A stretch of DNA of 64,000 nt from JAVBPR01 sp031549485 (lineage in GTDB: Bacteria > Bacillota > Clostridia > Oscillospirales > Feifaniaceae): the NCBI GenBank assembly GCA_031549485.1, contig JAVBPR010000015.1:1-64000 (forward strand), written 5' to 3'. Within the stretch, counting starts at the first letter, position 1. Each line of letters opens with the position of its first letter. The notes beneath the pieces were generated by a model. The model ran no database searches and was not told the origin of the DNA. It worked only from the letters and a program-made list of their open reading frames with translations. The translations under genes and the position numbers were made by a program. Of this stretch, positions 1 through 7,509 are shown in pieces.

Positions 1-654
1 GACGATATCGTTACCCCCGCACCCTCGGAACTGCTTAAACCCGGCGTTTCAATAGCGCTTCAAAGGGTTGAGTATGTTATCGAAAAAGTTCAAAGCGAAA
101 TTCCGTTTGAAACGGTCAAAACCGAAAGCAAAAAGCTTGTTACCGGAAAAACATCGGTAACTACGCAGGGCTCGGTCGGAATAGAGGAAAAAACAATCAG
201 AAAAACCTTTATTGACGGCGTTTTGGTTAACACCGAGATTCTCGGAAGCGAAGTTGTAAAGCAGCCTGTCACAAAACAGGTTACCGTCGGAACAGGCGCG
301 AAAGAAGTGCCGAAACCTACGGCTTCGTCTTCAACAACCCGCGGCGATTTGAGATATAAATACTTTATCGATATGCGCGCCACGGCATACACTTTTTCGA
401 AGAGAGAATCATACAACACCACCGCGTCGGGGCATCCCGTCAAGGTCGGAAACGTTGCGGTCGATCCGAAAGTAATCCCGCTGGGAACAAGGCTTTATAT
501 CAGCTATCCTGACGGCTCCTATTGCTACGGATACGCTGTTGCCCGTGATACCGGCGGCGCAATTAAAGGAAATCGAATCGATTTGTTCTTTAACACAGCG
601 TCGGAATGCGAGAGATTCGGCATCCGCACCGTTCGTGTTTACGTTCTCGAATAA
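1..654 (+). CDS. G5 and 3D domain protein (YabE-like), 5' end outside window
   Basis: The reading frame is open from base 1, so the N-terminus lies upstream; 217 residues are visible. The first residues (DDIVTPAPSELLKPG) resemble the end of a DUF348 ubiquitin-like repeat. They are followed by a G5-type beta region (about 20-85) and a C-terminal 3D domain (about 120-217) with the Asp signature VARDTGGAIKGNRIDLFF. This DUF348-G5-3D order is that of YabE/Rpf-like secreted cell-wall proteins of Firmicutes, thought to act as lytic transglycosylases on peptidoglycan. The gene is followed directly by a strong terminator, so it ends its transcript. An internal ATG at 223 exists but is not the start, because the upstream frame encodes conserved G5 sequence. 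Confidence 0.85.
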   Translation, partial: DDIVTPAPSELLKPGVSIALQRVEYVIEKVQSEIPFETVKTESKKLVTGKTSVTTQGSVGIEEKTIRKTFIDGVLVNTEILGSEVVKQPVTKQVTVGTGAKEVPKPTASSSTTRGDLRYKYFIDMRATAYTFSKRESYNTTASGHPVKVGNVAVDPKVIPLGTRLYISYPDGSYCYGYAVARDTGGAIKGNRIDLFFNTASECERFGIRTVRVYVLE

Positions 655-662
655 CTGATTTT

Positions 663-703
663 AAAAGGCATTTGCCATAACGGCAAATGCCTTTTATTTT
701 TTT
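663..703 (+). terminator. Rho-independent terminator of the 3D-domain gene
   Basis: Perfect 14-bp stem (663-676 with 682-695, loop ATAAC) followed by a T-rich tract, 8 bases after the stop codon. Confidence 0.9.
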
Positions 704-735
704 GCGCAAAATTCGAAAAGAAAGCCAATAAAAGT

Positions 736-764
736 TTGCAATTATAATTATAAAATACTATAAT
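736..764 (+). promoter_or_regulatory. SigA-type promoter for the dCMP deaminase gene
   Basis: TTGCAA at 736-741, a 17-bp spacer and a perfect TATAAT at 759-764. It would start transcription near 771, leaving a leader of about 150 bases before the start codon at 922. Confidence 0.65.
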
Positions 765-770
765 TAAACT

Positions 771-921
771 AATTATAGAGTGCGATATCCGTATCTCGCC
801 GGGAAAAATTCTAAACGCGTGTGCGAATGACTGCGTTTGTAGAAGCGGCGAATAATATTATTGCAAGGCTCGTTTTGGCGTCCTCCGCAGGAGGAAAAAA
901 TATTTTGGAGGGTGATTTAGT
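771..921 (+). promoter_or_regulatory. Structured 5' leader of the dCMP deaminase mRNA
   Basis: The leader contains a nested fold: CGCCG (797-801) pairs with CGGCG (846-850), and TTCT plus AAACGC (809-818) pair with GCGTTT and AGAA (833-844, 2-nt bulge). Further on, CCTCC (882-886) can pair with GGAGG at 890-894, or alternatively with the Shine-Dalgarno GGAGG at 907-911. That is a possible on/off arrangement for translation. No known riboswitch class was recognised. Whether it binds a ligand is unknown. Confidence 0.4.
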
Positions 922-1404
922 ATGCAAAGGATAGGCAAGGAAAATTATTATCTCGACATTGCACAGACGGTTGCCGAAAGGGGCACCTGCATTCGCAGAA
1001 ATTACGGCGCGATTATTGTAAATCACGATGAAATCGTCAGCACAGGCTACACAGGCGCTCCGCGCGGACGGAAAAACTGTATCACTCTCGGCGTTTGCCA
1101 GCGCGAGGAGCAAAATATTCCGCGCGGCGAGCGATACGAACTTTGCCGCTCGGTTCATGCGGAGGCAAACTGCATCATTTCCGCGGCGCGGCGCGATATG
1201 ATAGGCTCGACGCTCTATCTTGTCGGCTCGGACAAAAAAACAGGCGAGCTTCTTTCGGATGCTATGCCTTGCAGCATGTGCAAACGCCTTATTATAAACT
1301 CGGGCATTGCAAAAGTTGTTATCAGAGTGTCAAAAGAGGAATATATTTCCATAGATGTTCGCGATTTTATCTATCTTGACGACTCTTTGCCGCAACACGT
1401 TTAA
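922..1404 (+). CDS. Deoxycytidylate (dCMP) deaminase family protein
   Basis: 160 residues. Zinc-dependent cytidine/deoxycytidylate deaminase fold with the catalytic HAEAN motif (the CRSVHAEANC region, about residue 76) and the second zinc-ligand motif PCSMCKRLI (about 114-122). It also has the N-terminal GYTGAPRG segment typical of dCMP deaminases such as ComEB. The expected reaction is dCMP to dUMP, feeding thymidylate synthesis in the cytosol. The start ATG is preceded by GGAGGGTGATTTAGT. The gene is 28 bases ahead of an amidohydrolase gene and may be cotranscribed with it. Expression may be controlled through the folded leader upstream. A tRNA/guanine deaminase function is less likely given the dCMP-type motifs. 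Confidence 0.85.
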   Translation: MQRIGKENYYLDIAQTVAERGTCIRRNYGAIIVNHDEIVSTGYTGAPRGRKNCITLGVCQREEQNIPRGERYELCRSVHAEANCIISAARRDMIGSTLYLVGSDKKTGELLSDAMPCSMCKRLIINSGIAKVVIRVSKEEYISIDVRDFIYLDDSLPQHV

Positions 1405-1432
1405 ACAAACTTTTTAAAAGGACGACCTATAT

Positions 1433-2497
1433 ATGAGTAAAACAGAAAAGCAAAAAGTTAAAATACAGGACATTCACACCCACCCGTATTTTTATTCTAA
1501 AATTCCGCAAATCAAAGAGATGGCGGATTATTTTGAGATGGAGCATTATAACGTTTTGTCCCTCTCCTCTCATTTAACAAGATTTATAACAAGCAATCTC
1601 GCCTGTATGCTGGTCAAACTTCAGTCGGAAGGGCGCGGCTACGCGTTCGGAAGCGTTATGTATCCCGAAATAGGCGGCCTTCCCGGCAAGGAGCTTTTAG
1701 CGCAGGCCGAGAGAATGCTTTCGATAGGGTTTGACGGTATAAAATGTCTTGAGGGCAAGCCGACTTCGAGAAAAAGAATCGGCGTTCCGCTTGACGGCCC
1801 AGAATATGAGCCGATGTATAAATTCCTTGAAAAGAACGATGTTCCGGTTCTTTACCACCTTAACGATCCGGCCGAATTTTGGGATAAGGACAAAATTCCC
1901 GATTGGGCGGTTGCCGAGGATTGGTGCTACTTTGACGGCACATATCCGACAAAAAGGGAGATAGAGGAAGAAGCGCTTAACATTCTTCGCAAGCACCCGA
2001 AACTCCGCGTGATTTACGCGCATATGTTCTTTATGTCGGACGATTACGACAGGGCGGTCAAATGCCTTGAGGAATTCCCGAACCTTAATTACGATATCTG
2101 TCCGGGAATCGAGATGTATACCAACTTTTTGAAAGACAAAAAGAAGTGGCACGATTTCTTTGAAAAATACAGCACCCGCATTTTCTACGGCACCGATACA
2201 GTTTACAGCACGTGGAAAGACAAGGTCGAGGAGATTTTAAGCTATCTTGGCGACGGCAAAAAAGCGGATACGCTTACCGGCAAAAAAGAGGGGCTTGGTC
2301 TTGACGACAAAGCGATTGCCGATATTATGGGCGGGAATTTCAGCCGCTTTATCGTAAAGCCGCCGTCCAAGGTAGATGTCCCCGCGGTTATCGAATTTGC
2401 CGAGGAAATGCGCGCAATTACCGATAAATATTCCGATGCGCCGTTTTACAGCGGCCAGATTGACGGACTTCTCTATCAGATAAAAAAATATCTCTAA
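1433..2497 (+). CDS. Amidohydrolase family protein (TIM barrel)
   Basis: 354 residues. The metal-ligand pattern of amidohydrolase_2 proteins is visible: HTH near residue 15 (DIHTHPYFY), a His in VLYHLND (about 141), a His in VIYAHMF (about 197) and an Asp in FYGTDTVY (about 255). This superfamily hydrolyses or decarboxylates ring and amide substrates; the actual substrate cannot be read from sequence. SD-like AAAGGACG lies about 10 bases before the ATG. It is followed closely by a GtrA-like and a creatininase-like gene. That places two predicted metal-dependent amide hydrolases in one neighbourhood, though no pathway is evident. Confidence 0.75.
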   Translation: MSKTEKQKVKIQDIHTHPYFYSKIPQIKEMADYFEMEHYNVLSLSSHLTRFITSNLACMLVKLQSEGRGYAFGSVMYPEIGGLPGKELLAQAERMLSIGFDGIKCLEGKPTSRKRIGVPLDGPEYEPMYKFLEKNDVPVLYHLNDPAEFWDKDKIPDWAVAEDWCYFDGTYPTKREIEEEALNILRKHPKLRVIYAHMFFMSDDYDRAVKCLEEFPNLNYDICPGIEMYTNFLKDKKKWHDFFEKYSTRIFYGTDTVYSTWKDKVEEILSYLGDGKKADTLTGKKEGLGLDDKAIADIMGGNFSRFIVKPPSKVDVPAVIEFAEEMRAITDKYSDAPFYSGQIDGLLYQIKKYL

Positions 2498-2526
2498 AAA
2501 TAACAGAAAAGCGCAGGACAAGCGAT

Positions 2527-2913
2527 TTGGACACGACAAAACGCGAAAAATTAAAGCAGCTTATAAAATATGTTTTTACCGGCGGCTCTGCATTTGTAAT
2601 CGAACAGACGATATTTTATTTTCTTGATAAAGCCGTCAGCGCGAATATAGCGCACACGATTGCGTATACCATAACTTTCTGGTTCACCTTTTTTATGAAC
2701 CGCAAGTTTACATTTAATTCAAAAGGCAGTTTTTGGCAGCAGCTGCTGAAATATATCCTGCTGTATGCGTTTAACCTGACGGTCACAAACCTTCTTCTCC
2801 ATCTTCTCGTTTCGCCGCCGCTATCGCTGCACCATCTTTTGGCGAAGATTATTGTTTCGGGACTCGTCGTTTTATGGAACTTTCCCTTGTATAAATTCGT
2901 CATATATAAATGA
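2527..2913 (+). CDS. GtrA family membrane protein
   Basis: 128 residues with four predicted membrane segments (roughly 13-33, 36-56, 73-93 and 98-120) and the GtrA pattern: LIKYVFTGGSAFVIEQ near the N-terminus and FWFTFFMNRKFTF in the middle. GtrA proteins are thought to help flip lipid-linked sugars, or are accessory to glycosyltransferases that decorate cell-surface polymers. The start is a TTG codon; the ribosome site (AGGACAAG) is weak, so the exact start is uncertain. It lies 29 bases after the amidohydrolase stop and 12 bases before the creatininase-family gene. No glycosyltransferase partner is adjacent. Confidence 0.75.
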   Translation: MDTTKREKLKQLIKYVFTGGSAFVIEQTIFYFLDKAVSANIAHTIAYTITFWFTFFMNRKFTFNSKGSFWQQLLKYILLYAFNLTVTNLLLHLLVSPPLSLHHLLAKIIVSGLVVLWNFPLYKFVIYK

Positions 2914-2925
2914 AAGGCAGAAAAT

Positions 2926-3666
2926 ATGGTACCATATAATCTTACAGCCGATGATTTGGCAAAGATGAATACCGATACAATCGTCATTCCCGTAGGTTCA
3001 ACAGAGCAGCATGGGCCGCATCTGCCCCTTTCGACCGATGTTAAAATCGGCGGGATTTTTGCGGATGGGATTGCAGAGGCTATTTCGGCATATGTCACGC
3101 CGGTGATTCCGATAAGCATGTGCCGCGAGCATATGGGCAAGAAAGGCAGCGTTTTCATGAAGCCGGAAACCTGCTATCAGATGCTTTACGACATCGTTAT
3201 GAGCGCAAAAGAACAGGGCTTTAAAAAATGCGTTTTGTTCGTCAGCCACGGCGGAGTTTTTGTGGCGGGGCCGCTTTGCCGGCAGATAAACGGGCTTTTT
3301 AACAAAGATTTTATGATATGCAAGGTCGAGGTTCTGGACCTTATGGCGGACGCGGGCGAAGTGCTTGACAGCAAAGTCTATATGCACGCCGACGAATATG
3401 AAACCTCAATAATGCTCGCGAGATTCCCGGAGACGGTGCATATGGACAGGGCGGTTGACTGCACGCCCGATGTGCCGCGCGAAATACTGAATTATGGCAG
3501 CATCTTTAGGGTAAGCCCGTCCGGAGTCTGGGGCGTTCCGAGCCTCGCAACCGCCGAAAAAGGGGAAAAACTTATAAAGCTCGGCATACAAAGCGCGGTC
3601 AAAAAAGTAAAGGATACCTTTGCTTTTATCGAGGCAAAGGAAAAATTCGGATACAGCGATTTTTAA
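2926..3666 (+). CDS. Creatininase family protein
   Basis: 246 residues, the usual family length. Metal-binding and catalytic motifs of creatinine amidohydrolase-like proteins are present: PVGSTEQHGPHLPL with the following Asp (about 24-40), SHGGV (about 109, the NGHGGN position with Asn changed to Ser) and HADEYETS (about 151-158, the HAGExETS position). Members include creatininase, a mycofactocin-maturation peptidase and riboflavin/F420-biosynthesis amide hydrolases, so the substrate is open. It is probably cotranscribed with the GtrA gene 12 bases upstream. Cytosolic, no signal peptide. Confidence 0.8.
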   Translation: MVPYNLTADDLAKMNTDTIVIPVGSTEQHGPHLPLSTDVKIGGIFADGIAEAISAYVTPVIPISMCREHMGKKGSVFMKPETCYQMLYDIVMSAKEQGFKKCVLFVSHGGVFVAGPLCRQINGLFNKDFMICKVEVLDLMADAGEVLDSKVYMHADEYETSIMLARFPETVHMDRAVDCTPDVPREILNYGSIFRVSPSGVWGVPSLATAEKGEKLIKLGIQSAVKKVKDTFAFIEAKEKFGYSDF

Positions 3667-3707
3667 GGGAAACGGCATAATTTTTTAAAAAACAGGAGAA
3701 ATGTTAG

Positions 3708-4769
3708 GTGGCAAATCATTTGAGTGGCGGCGGTTCAAGAGCCGCGTATAAGAGGAAAAAGAAAAGAGCAAACGGACGGCTTATTGCGGCGGTTCTTATT
3801 TTGCTTTTGGTTATCGGGGTTGTCGCTTATGCGGCGCTCCGTCCGAAAGAAACTGACGACGGCAATACCAATCCCCCGATTTCGAATCCGGACGGGCAAA
3901 CCGACGGCGGCACGCCGGTTGACACAAAGCCGGACGATACTAAGCCGGACGACACGAAGCCGGACGATACGAAGCCCGACGACACAAAGCCCGATGATAC
4001 AAAGCCCGATGATACAAAACCCGACGATACCAAGCCGGATGACACAAAACCGGACGATACTAAGCCTGATGATGACGGCGATGAGACTTTTAAGCCGTTC
4101 ACAAGCGGCATGACAAAGAAGGAGCAACTTGCGCTGATCGACCGGACACCGCTTCCGTCAGGAAAAGTTGTCGCGATGACCTTTGACGACGGCCCGTCTA
4201 TAAACACTCCGATTCTCCTTGACGGACTTAAAAAGAGAAATGTTAAAGCGACCTTTTTCGTCCTCGGTTCTATGGTGAAAGAAAATCCGAGCATCGCCAA
4301 AAGAATTGTCGCGGAAGGGCATACGATAGCGTCGCATACATGGAATCACCTAAATCTTCCGAAGCAGTCGCGGTCGAAAATCGAAAGCGAAATGCGCAGG
4401 GTTGACGAGCTTTTTGCCTCGCTCGGCATAAAAACTATCGGAATGATCCGCCCGCCTTACGGCGAGAGGAATGACGCTGTAAAAGAGCTCGCGCACGGCC
4501 CGCTTATCATGTGGTCGGTCGATCCGCGCGACTGGGATACCTCATCTTCGCAGGTCGTTTCGGACAAGATGGTCGAGGGAGCGCATGACGGCGCGATAAT
4601 CCTTTGCCACGACCTCAAAAAATCAAGCATTACAGGCGCGCTTGACGCAATTGACAGGCTCAAGGCAAAAGGATATTCTTTTGTAACTGTCGATAATCTC
4701 CTGTTTAATGATGTCGATCCGGTCGACGGAAAATCATATTCGCAGAAAAACAGAACTCCGGCGGAGTAA
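3708..4769 (+). CDS. Membrane-anchored polysaccharide deacetylase with TKPDD-repeat linker
   Basis: 353 residues from a GTG start (AGGAGAA seven bases upstream). A basic N-terminus and one membrane helix (about 24-45) precede a spacer with ten perfect DTKPD units (about 72-121), then a NodB/CE4 domain (about 148-340). CE4 motifs are MTFDDGP (catalytic and metal Asp), SHTWNH (metal His pair), RPPYG, WSVDPRDW and IILCHD. It likely deacetylates peptidoglycan or another GlcNAc polymer outside the membrane, with the acidic/Lys/Pro spacer holding the domain away from the bilayer. It ends at a strong bidirectional terminator. Confidence 0.9.
   Translation: MANHLSGGGSRAAYKRKKKRANGRLIAAVLILLLVIGVVAYAALRPKETDDGNTNPPISNPDGQTDGGTPVDTKPDDTKPDDTKPDDTKPDDTKPDDTKPDDTKPDDTKPDDTKPDDTKPDDDGDETFKPFTSGMTKKEQLALIDRTPLPSGKVVAMTFDDGPSINTPILLDGLKKRNVKATFFVLGSMVKENPSIAKRIVAEGHTIASHTWNHLNLPKQSRSKIESEMRRVDELFASLGIKTIGMIRPPYGERNDAVKELAHGPLIMWSVDPRDWDTSSSQVVSDKMVEGAHDGAIILCHDLKKSSITGALDAIDRLKAKGYSFVTVDNLLFNDVDPVDGKSYSQKNRTPAE
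3921..4070 (+). repeat. 15-bp coding minisatellite (10 x DTKPD)
   Basis: Ten consecutive 15-base units encode Asp-Thr-Lys-Pro-Asp. Units differ at third codon positions (ACA/ACT/ACG/ACC, AAG/AAA, CCG/CCC/CCT, GAC/GAT) while the peptide is invariant, which points to selection on the protein linker. Unit number may vary between strains. Confidence 0.95.
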
Positions 4770-4781
4770 ATTAAAAAAAAC

Positions 4782-4818
4782 AAAAAGAGCCCCTTTTTTA
4801 GGGGCTCTTTTTTTGCTT
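4782..4818. terminator. Bidirectional terminator between converging genes
   Basis: 12-bp perfect stem AAAAAGAGCCCC (4782-4793) with GGGGCTCTTTTT (4801-4812), with A/T runs on both sides. It serves the deacetylase gene (+) and the Cys-rich gene (-). Confidence 0.9.
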
Positions 4819-4828
4819 AGCGCAGCGC

Positions 4829-5179
4829 TTAGATTATATCTCCGCATCCGCAGCCGTCGTTGCAGGGATTGCATCCCTGGCAGCAAGAGGCGTATTCGCA
4901 CTCTTTTTTGGAAAGCGTTCTCGCGCTTTCGCAAAGAATGCATCTTGCGAGCCTGTCGTTCGGGTGGCAGGAAACGTAATCTTCAAGATCGTTTATTCTG
5001 CGAGTAAGACAGGCGATTTCATTTGCAAGGATTCTGCAGCGAGAAACCATGGCGCAACCGCAGTTGCCGCCGCATGAGCTTGGTATCGCTGTCGAAAATC
5101 CGCAGTCGGCGTCAAAACAGCCGGTGCTGCCGCAGTTGTTGCAGCCGCAGTTGTTCCAACCGTCAAAGTTGTTACACAT
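4829..5179 (-). CDS. Small cysteine-rich protein of unknown function
   Basis: 116 residues with about 21 cysteines. They are concentrated in an N-terminal Gly/Asn/Cys region (CGCNNC, CGGNCGC) and a C-terminal region (SCCQGCNPCNDGCGCG). The middle (about 43-70) is a Cys-poor predicted helix (CRILANEIACLTRRINDLED) that could be a short coiled coil. The ORF is supported by a strong SD (GGAGGAG) eight bases before the ATG and by its terminator. I do not recognise the family. Cys-rich proteins of this kind in spore formers can be coat or metal-binding proteins; both are inferences. No signal peptide. Confidence 0.7.
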   Translation of the reverse strand: MCNNFDGWNNCGCNNCGSTGCFDADCGFSTAIPSSCGGNCGCAMVSRCRILANEIACLTRRINDLEDYVSCHPNDRLARCILCESARTLSKKECEYASCCQGCNPCNDGCGCGDII

Positions 5180-5383
5180 ATAAAACTCCTCCGAAAGAAA
5201 AATTCATAGATAACTCCGGTTAAACAAAACCGAAACTTGTGCCGAAGCCGATTTTATGCGAAGTTAAAGCTACACTTTCAGTTTATGAAGAAACGAAAAA
5301 TAGGTGAAAAAATTCCTTTACTAAGGAGGCAATTATTTATATAATTATTAAAGATGAATTAAAGAGGATAAGGAGAAACACAG

Positions 5384-6076
5384 ATGAAACTTACTCATGA
5401 AGTGGAGAGAATGTGTACGGTCGCCAAAGGCGCAAATCACGGCCCGGCACCGATTCCCGAAGAGGGAAGATGGGTTAAGGCGACGCAGATAACCGACATT
5501 TCCGGCCTTTCGCACGGTATCGGCTGGTGCGCGCCGCAACAGGGGACATGCAAGCTCACCCTTAACGTAAAGGGCGGAATTATCAAAGAAGCTCTTGTCG
5601 AGACAATCGGCTGCTCGGGCATGACTCATTCGGCGGCGATGGCGGCGGAAATTCTTCAGGAAAAAACAATTTTGGAAGCGCTTAATACCGACCTCGTTTG
5701 CGACGCGATAAACGTCGCGATGCGCGAAATTTTTAAGCAGCTAGTTTACGGCAGAACCCAGACGGCGTTTTCGGAAGACGGTCTCCCGATCGGCGCAGGG
5801 CTTGAGGACCTCGGAAAAGGTCTTCGCAGCCAGGTCGGCACGATGTACGGCACCTCCGAAAAAGGAACCCGCTATCTCGAAATGGCGGAAGGGTATGTTC
5901 TAAACCTCGCACTTGACAGCGGAAACGAAATTATCGGATATAAATTCGTTCATCTCGGAAAAATGATGGATATGATAAGAGCGGGCAAAAGCCCGGCCGA
6001 AGCATACGAAAAGAATATCGGAACTTACGGCAGATACGACGGCGCCGCTAAGTATATCGATCCGAGGGAGGAATAA
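5384..6076 (+). CDS. NifU-like iron-sulfur scaffold protein paired with GGGtGRT
   Basis: 230 residues. The central part (about 60-130) resembles the NifU/IscU N-terminal fold, with GCSGMTHSAAMAAEIL placing a Cys in a NifU-like loop. Other cysteines sit at MCTVAKG, IGWCAPQQGTC and LVCDAI. It is annotated in Clostridia as an iron-sulfur assembly scaffold-like protein and occurs directly upstream of GGGtGRT proteins, as here (3-base gap). The canonical three-Cys IscU triad is not fully evident, so Fe-S scaffolding is inference. SD AAGGAGAAACACAG precedes the ATG. The role and partner substrate are unknown. Confidence 0.75.
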   Translation: MKLTHEVERMCTVAKGANHGPAPIPEEGRWVKATQITDISGLSHGIGWCAPQQGTCKLTLNVKGGIIKEALVETIGCSGMTHSAAMAAEILQEKTILEALNTDLVCDAINVAMREIFKQLVYGRTQTAFSEDGLPIGAGLEDLGKGLRSQVGTMYGTSEKGTRYLEMAEGYVLNLALDSGNEIIGYKFVHLGKMMDMIRAGKSPAEAYEKNIGTYGRYDGAAKYIDPREE

Positions 6077-6079
6077 AAA

Positions 6080-7075
6080 ATGGCTAATTTTGAAGGAATG
6101 AGCCGCAGAATCGACTCTATAAACAAGGTCTGCAAAGAATACGGCTTCAAAGATATCGACGAGTGCAAAGATTTTACCCTTTCAAAGGGCGTTGACGTTG
6201 ACGCTATTGTTAAAAGCGTTCAGCCTATAGCTTTTGAAAATGCCTCTTGGGCATATATTCTCGGAGCCGCGATAGCATACAAAAAAGGCGTTAAAAATGC
6301 CGCCGAAGCCGCCGAGGCAATCGGCATAGGGCTTCAGGGCTTCTGTATTCCCGGAAGCGTCGCAGAGCAGCGCGATGTCGGTCTCGGCCACGGAAATCTC
6401 GGCGCTATGCTTCTTCGCGAAGAAACCGATTGTTTTTGCTTCCTCGCGGGGCATGAATCCTTTGCCGCCGCCGAGGGCGCAATAGGTATTGCGAGAACCG
6501 CAAACAAGGTCCGCAAAACTCCGCTTCGCGTTATTTTGAACGGGCTTGGCAAAGACGCGGCATATATAATCTCCCGCGTAAACGGATTTACCTACGTTGA
6601 AACCGATTATAATTTTGAAACCGGCGAGCTTAAAATCGTCCGCGAAAAAGCGTTTTCGGACGGCGAAAAAGCAAAAGTTCGCGTTTACGGCGCAAACGAT
6701 GTTCTCGAGGGCGTCGCGATTTTGAAAAGCGAAAAGGTCGACGTTTCTATTACCGGAAACAGCACCAACCCGACGAGATTCCAGCACCTTGTCGCCGGCA
6801 CATACAAAAAATGGGCAAACGAAAACGGAAAAAGATATTTCTCGGTTGCTTCGGGCGGCGGAACGGGCAGAACCCTTCATCCCGACAACATGGCAGCAGG
6901 GCCTGCTTCCTACGGACTCACCGATTCGATGGGAAGAATGCACGGCGACGCGCAGTTTGCCGGTTCATCCTCTGTTCCCGCTCATGTTGAGATGATGGGA
7001 CTTATCGGAATGGGCAACAACCCGATGGTCGGCGCGACCGTTGCGGTGGCGGTTGCTATCGAGCAGAGCCTTTAA
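6080..7075 (+). CDS. GGGtGRT family protein
   Basis: 331 residues. Carries the name-giving motif ASGGGTGRTLHPDNMAAG (about 258-275) and Gly-rich conserved stretches GFCIPGSVAEQRDVGLGHG and GLIGMGNNPMVGATVAVAVA near the C-terminus. The family is conserved in anaerobic Firmicutes and some archaea, and no biochemical role is established that I know of. It is cotranscribed with the NifU-like gene three bases upstream and ends at a terminator, so the two form a self-contained operon. The Gly-rich motifs suggest binding of a nucleotide or cofactor, which is inference. Confidence 0.85.
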   Translation: MANFEGMSRRIDSINKVCKEYGFKDIDECKDFTLSKGVDVDAIVKSVQPIAFENASWAYILGAAIAYKKGVKNAAEAAEAIGIGLQGFCIPGSVAEQRDVGLGHGNLGAMLLREETDCFCFLAGHESFAAAEGAIGIARTANKVRKTPLRVILNGLGKDAAYIISRVNGFTYVETDYNFETGELKIVREKAFSDGEKAKVRVYGANDVLEGVAILKSEKVDVSITGNSTNPTRFQHLVAGTYKKWANENGKRYFSVASGGGTGRTLHPDNMAAGPASYGLTDSMGRMHGDAQFAGSSSVPAHVEMMGLIGMGNNPMVGATVAVAVAIEQSL

Positions 7076-7093
7076 GATTATCATATGAATAAG

Positions 7094-7129
7094 AAAACCG
7101 GGCTGCCATATCAGGCAGTCCGGTTTTTT
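7094..7129. terminator. Bidirectional terminator
   Basis: AAAACCGG-CTGCC pairs with GGCAG-CCGGTTTT around a short loop (one G-U), followed by T6 on the plus strand. On the minus strand the sequence after the stem is also T-rich. It ends the GGGtGRT operon and probably the TM2 transcript. Confidence 0.8.
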
Positions 7130-7159
7130 ATCGGGAGGGATTTTGCCCTCCTTTTTTTA

Positions 7160-7495
7160 TTACATAAAAAGCATAAGATTTTCGAAATTTTTATCTTTTG
7201 TCCGGTCCATGATTAGAAACCAGTCGATTATGGTGAATACGCCGCAGCATCCGACAGTCAAAAGTTTTAAAACGCCGAGGCCGATATCGCCGATAAAAAA
7301 GCGGTCAACGCCGAGATATCCGAGAAAAATCGAGAGGATAAGAGAAATAGTCGGATCTTTTATCGAGGCGGTCATCACATAGGAAAAACGCTCCTCATCA
7401 AGCGCGAGAAGCCGCTCGCGAATATACGGAATTTTGTTTACTTGAAATTTCGAAGCATTTGCAACTAAAAAAGCATTTACGCTGGCAACATCCAT
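7160..7495 (-). CDS. TM2 domain-containing membrane protein
   Basis: 111 residues from the ATG at 7495, chosen because AAGGTG sits eight bases upstream. An alternative ATG at 7513 overlaps the previous stop as ATGA but lacks an SD. The N-terminal half is soluble. The C-terminal half (about 50-105) is a TM2 domain: two membrane helices with the GYLGVDRFFIGD turn and a LLTVGCCGVFTIIDWFLI helix. TM2 proteins are small membrane proteins of unsettled function. It is the last gene of a minus-strand group with the DUF2752 and CxxC proteins. Confidence 0.85.
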   Translation of the reverse strand: MDVASVNAFLVANASKFQVNKIPYIRERLLALDEERFSYVMTASIKDPTISLILSIFLGYLGVDRFFIGDIGLGVLKLLTVGCCGVFTIIDWFLIMDRTKDKNFENLMLFM

Positions 7496-7509
7496 TTTGC
7501 ATTCACCTT

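Noticed and set aside
771..911. Known riboswitch (c-di-GMP, purine, THF, fluoride types considered)
   Set aside because: None of the conserved core sequences of these classes could be found in the leader.
3921..4070. Possible CRISPR array from the regular repeats
   Set aside because: Units are 15 bases, contiguous with no spacers, and in-frame codons of a protein linker.
3827..4300. Long minus-strand frame over the deacetylase linker (Val/Ser/Gly repeat protein)
   Set aside because: It is the antisense of the DTKPD repeat; no ribosome site, and the plus-strand gene has clear domains.
6182..6943. 253-codon minus-strand frame
   Set aside because: Shadow of the GGGtGRT gene; no SD and His/Cys/Arg-rich composition typical of antisense frames.
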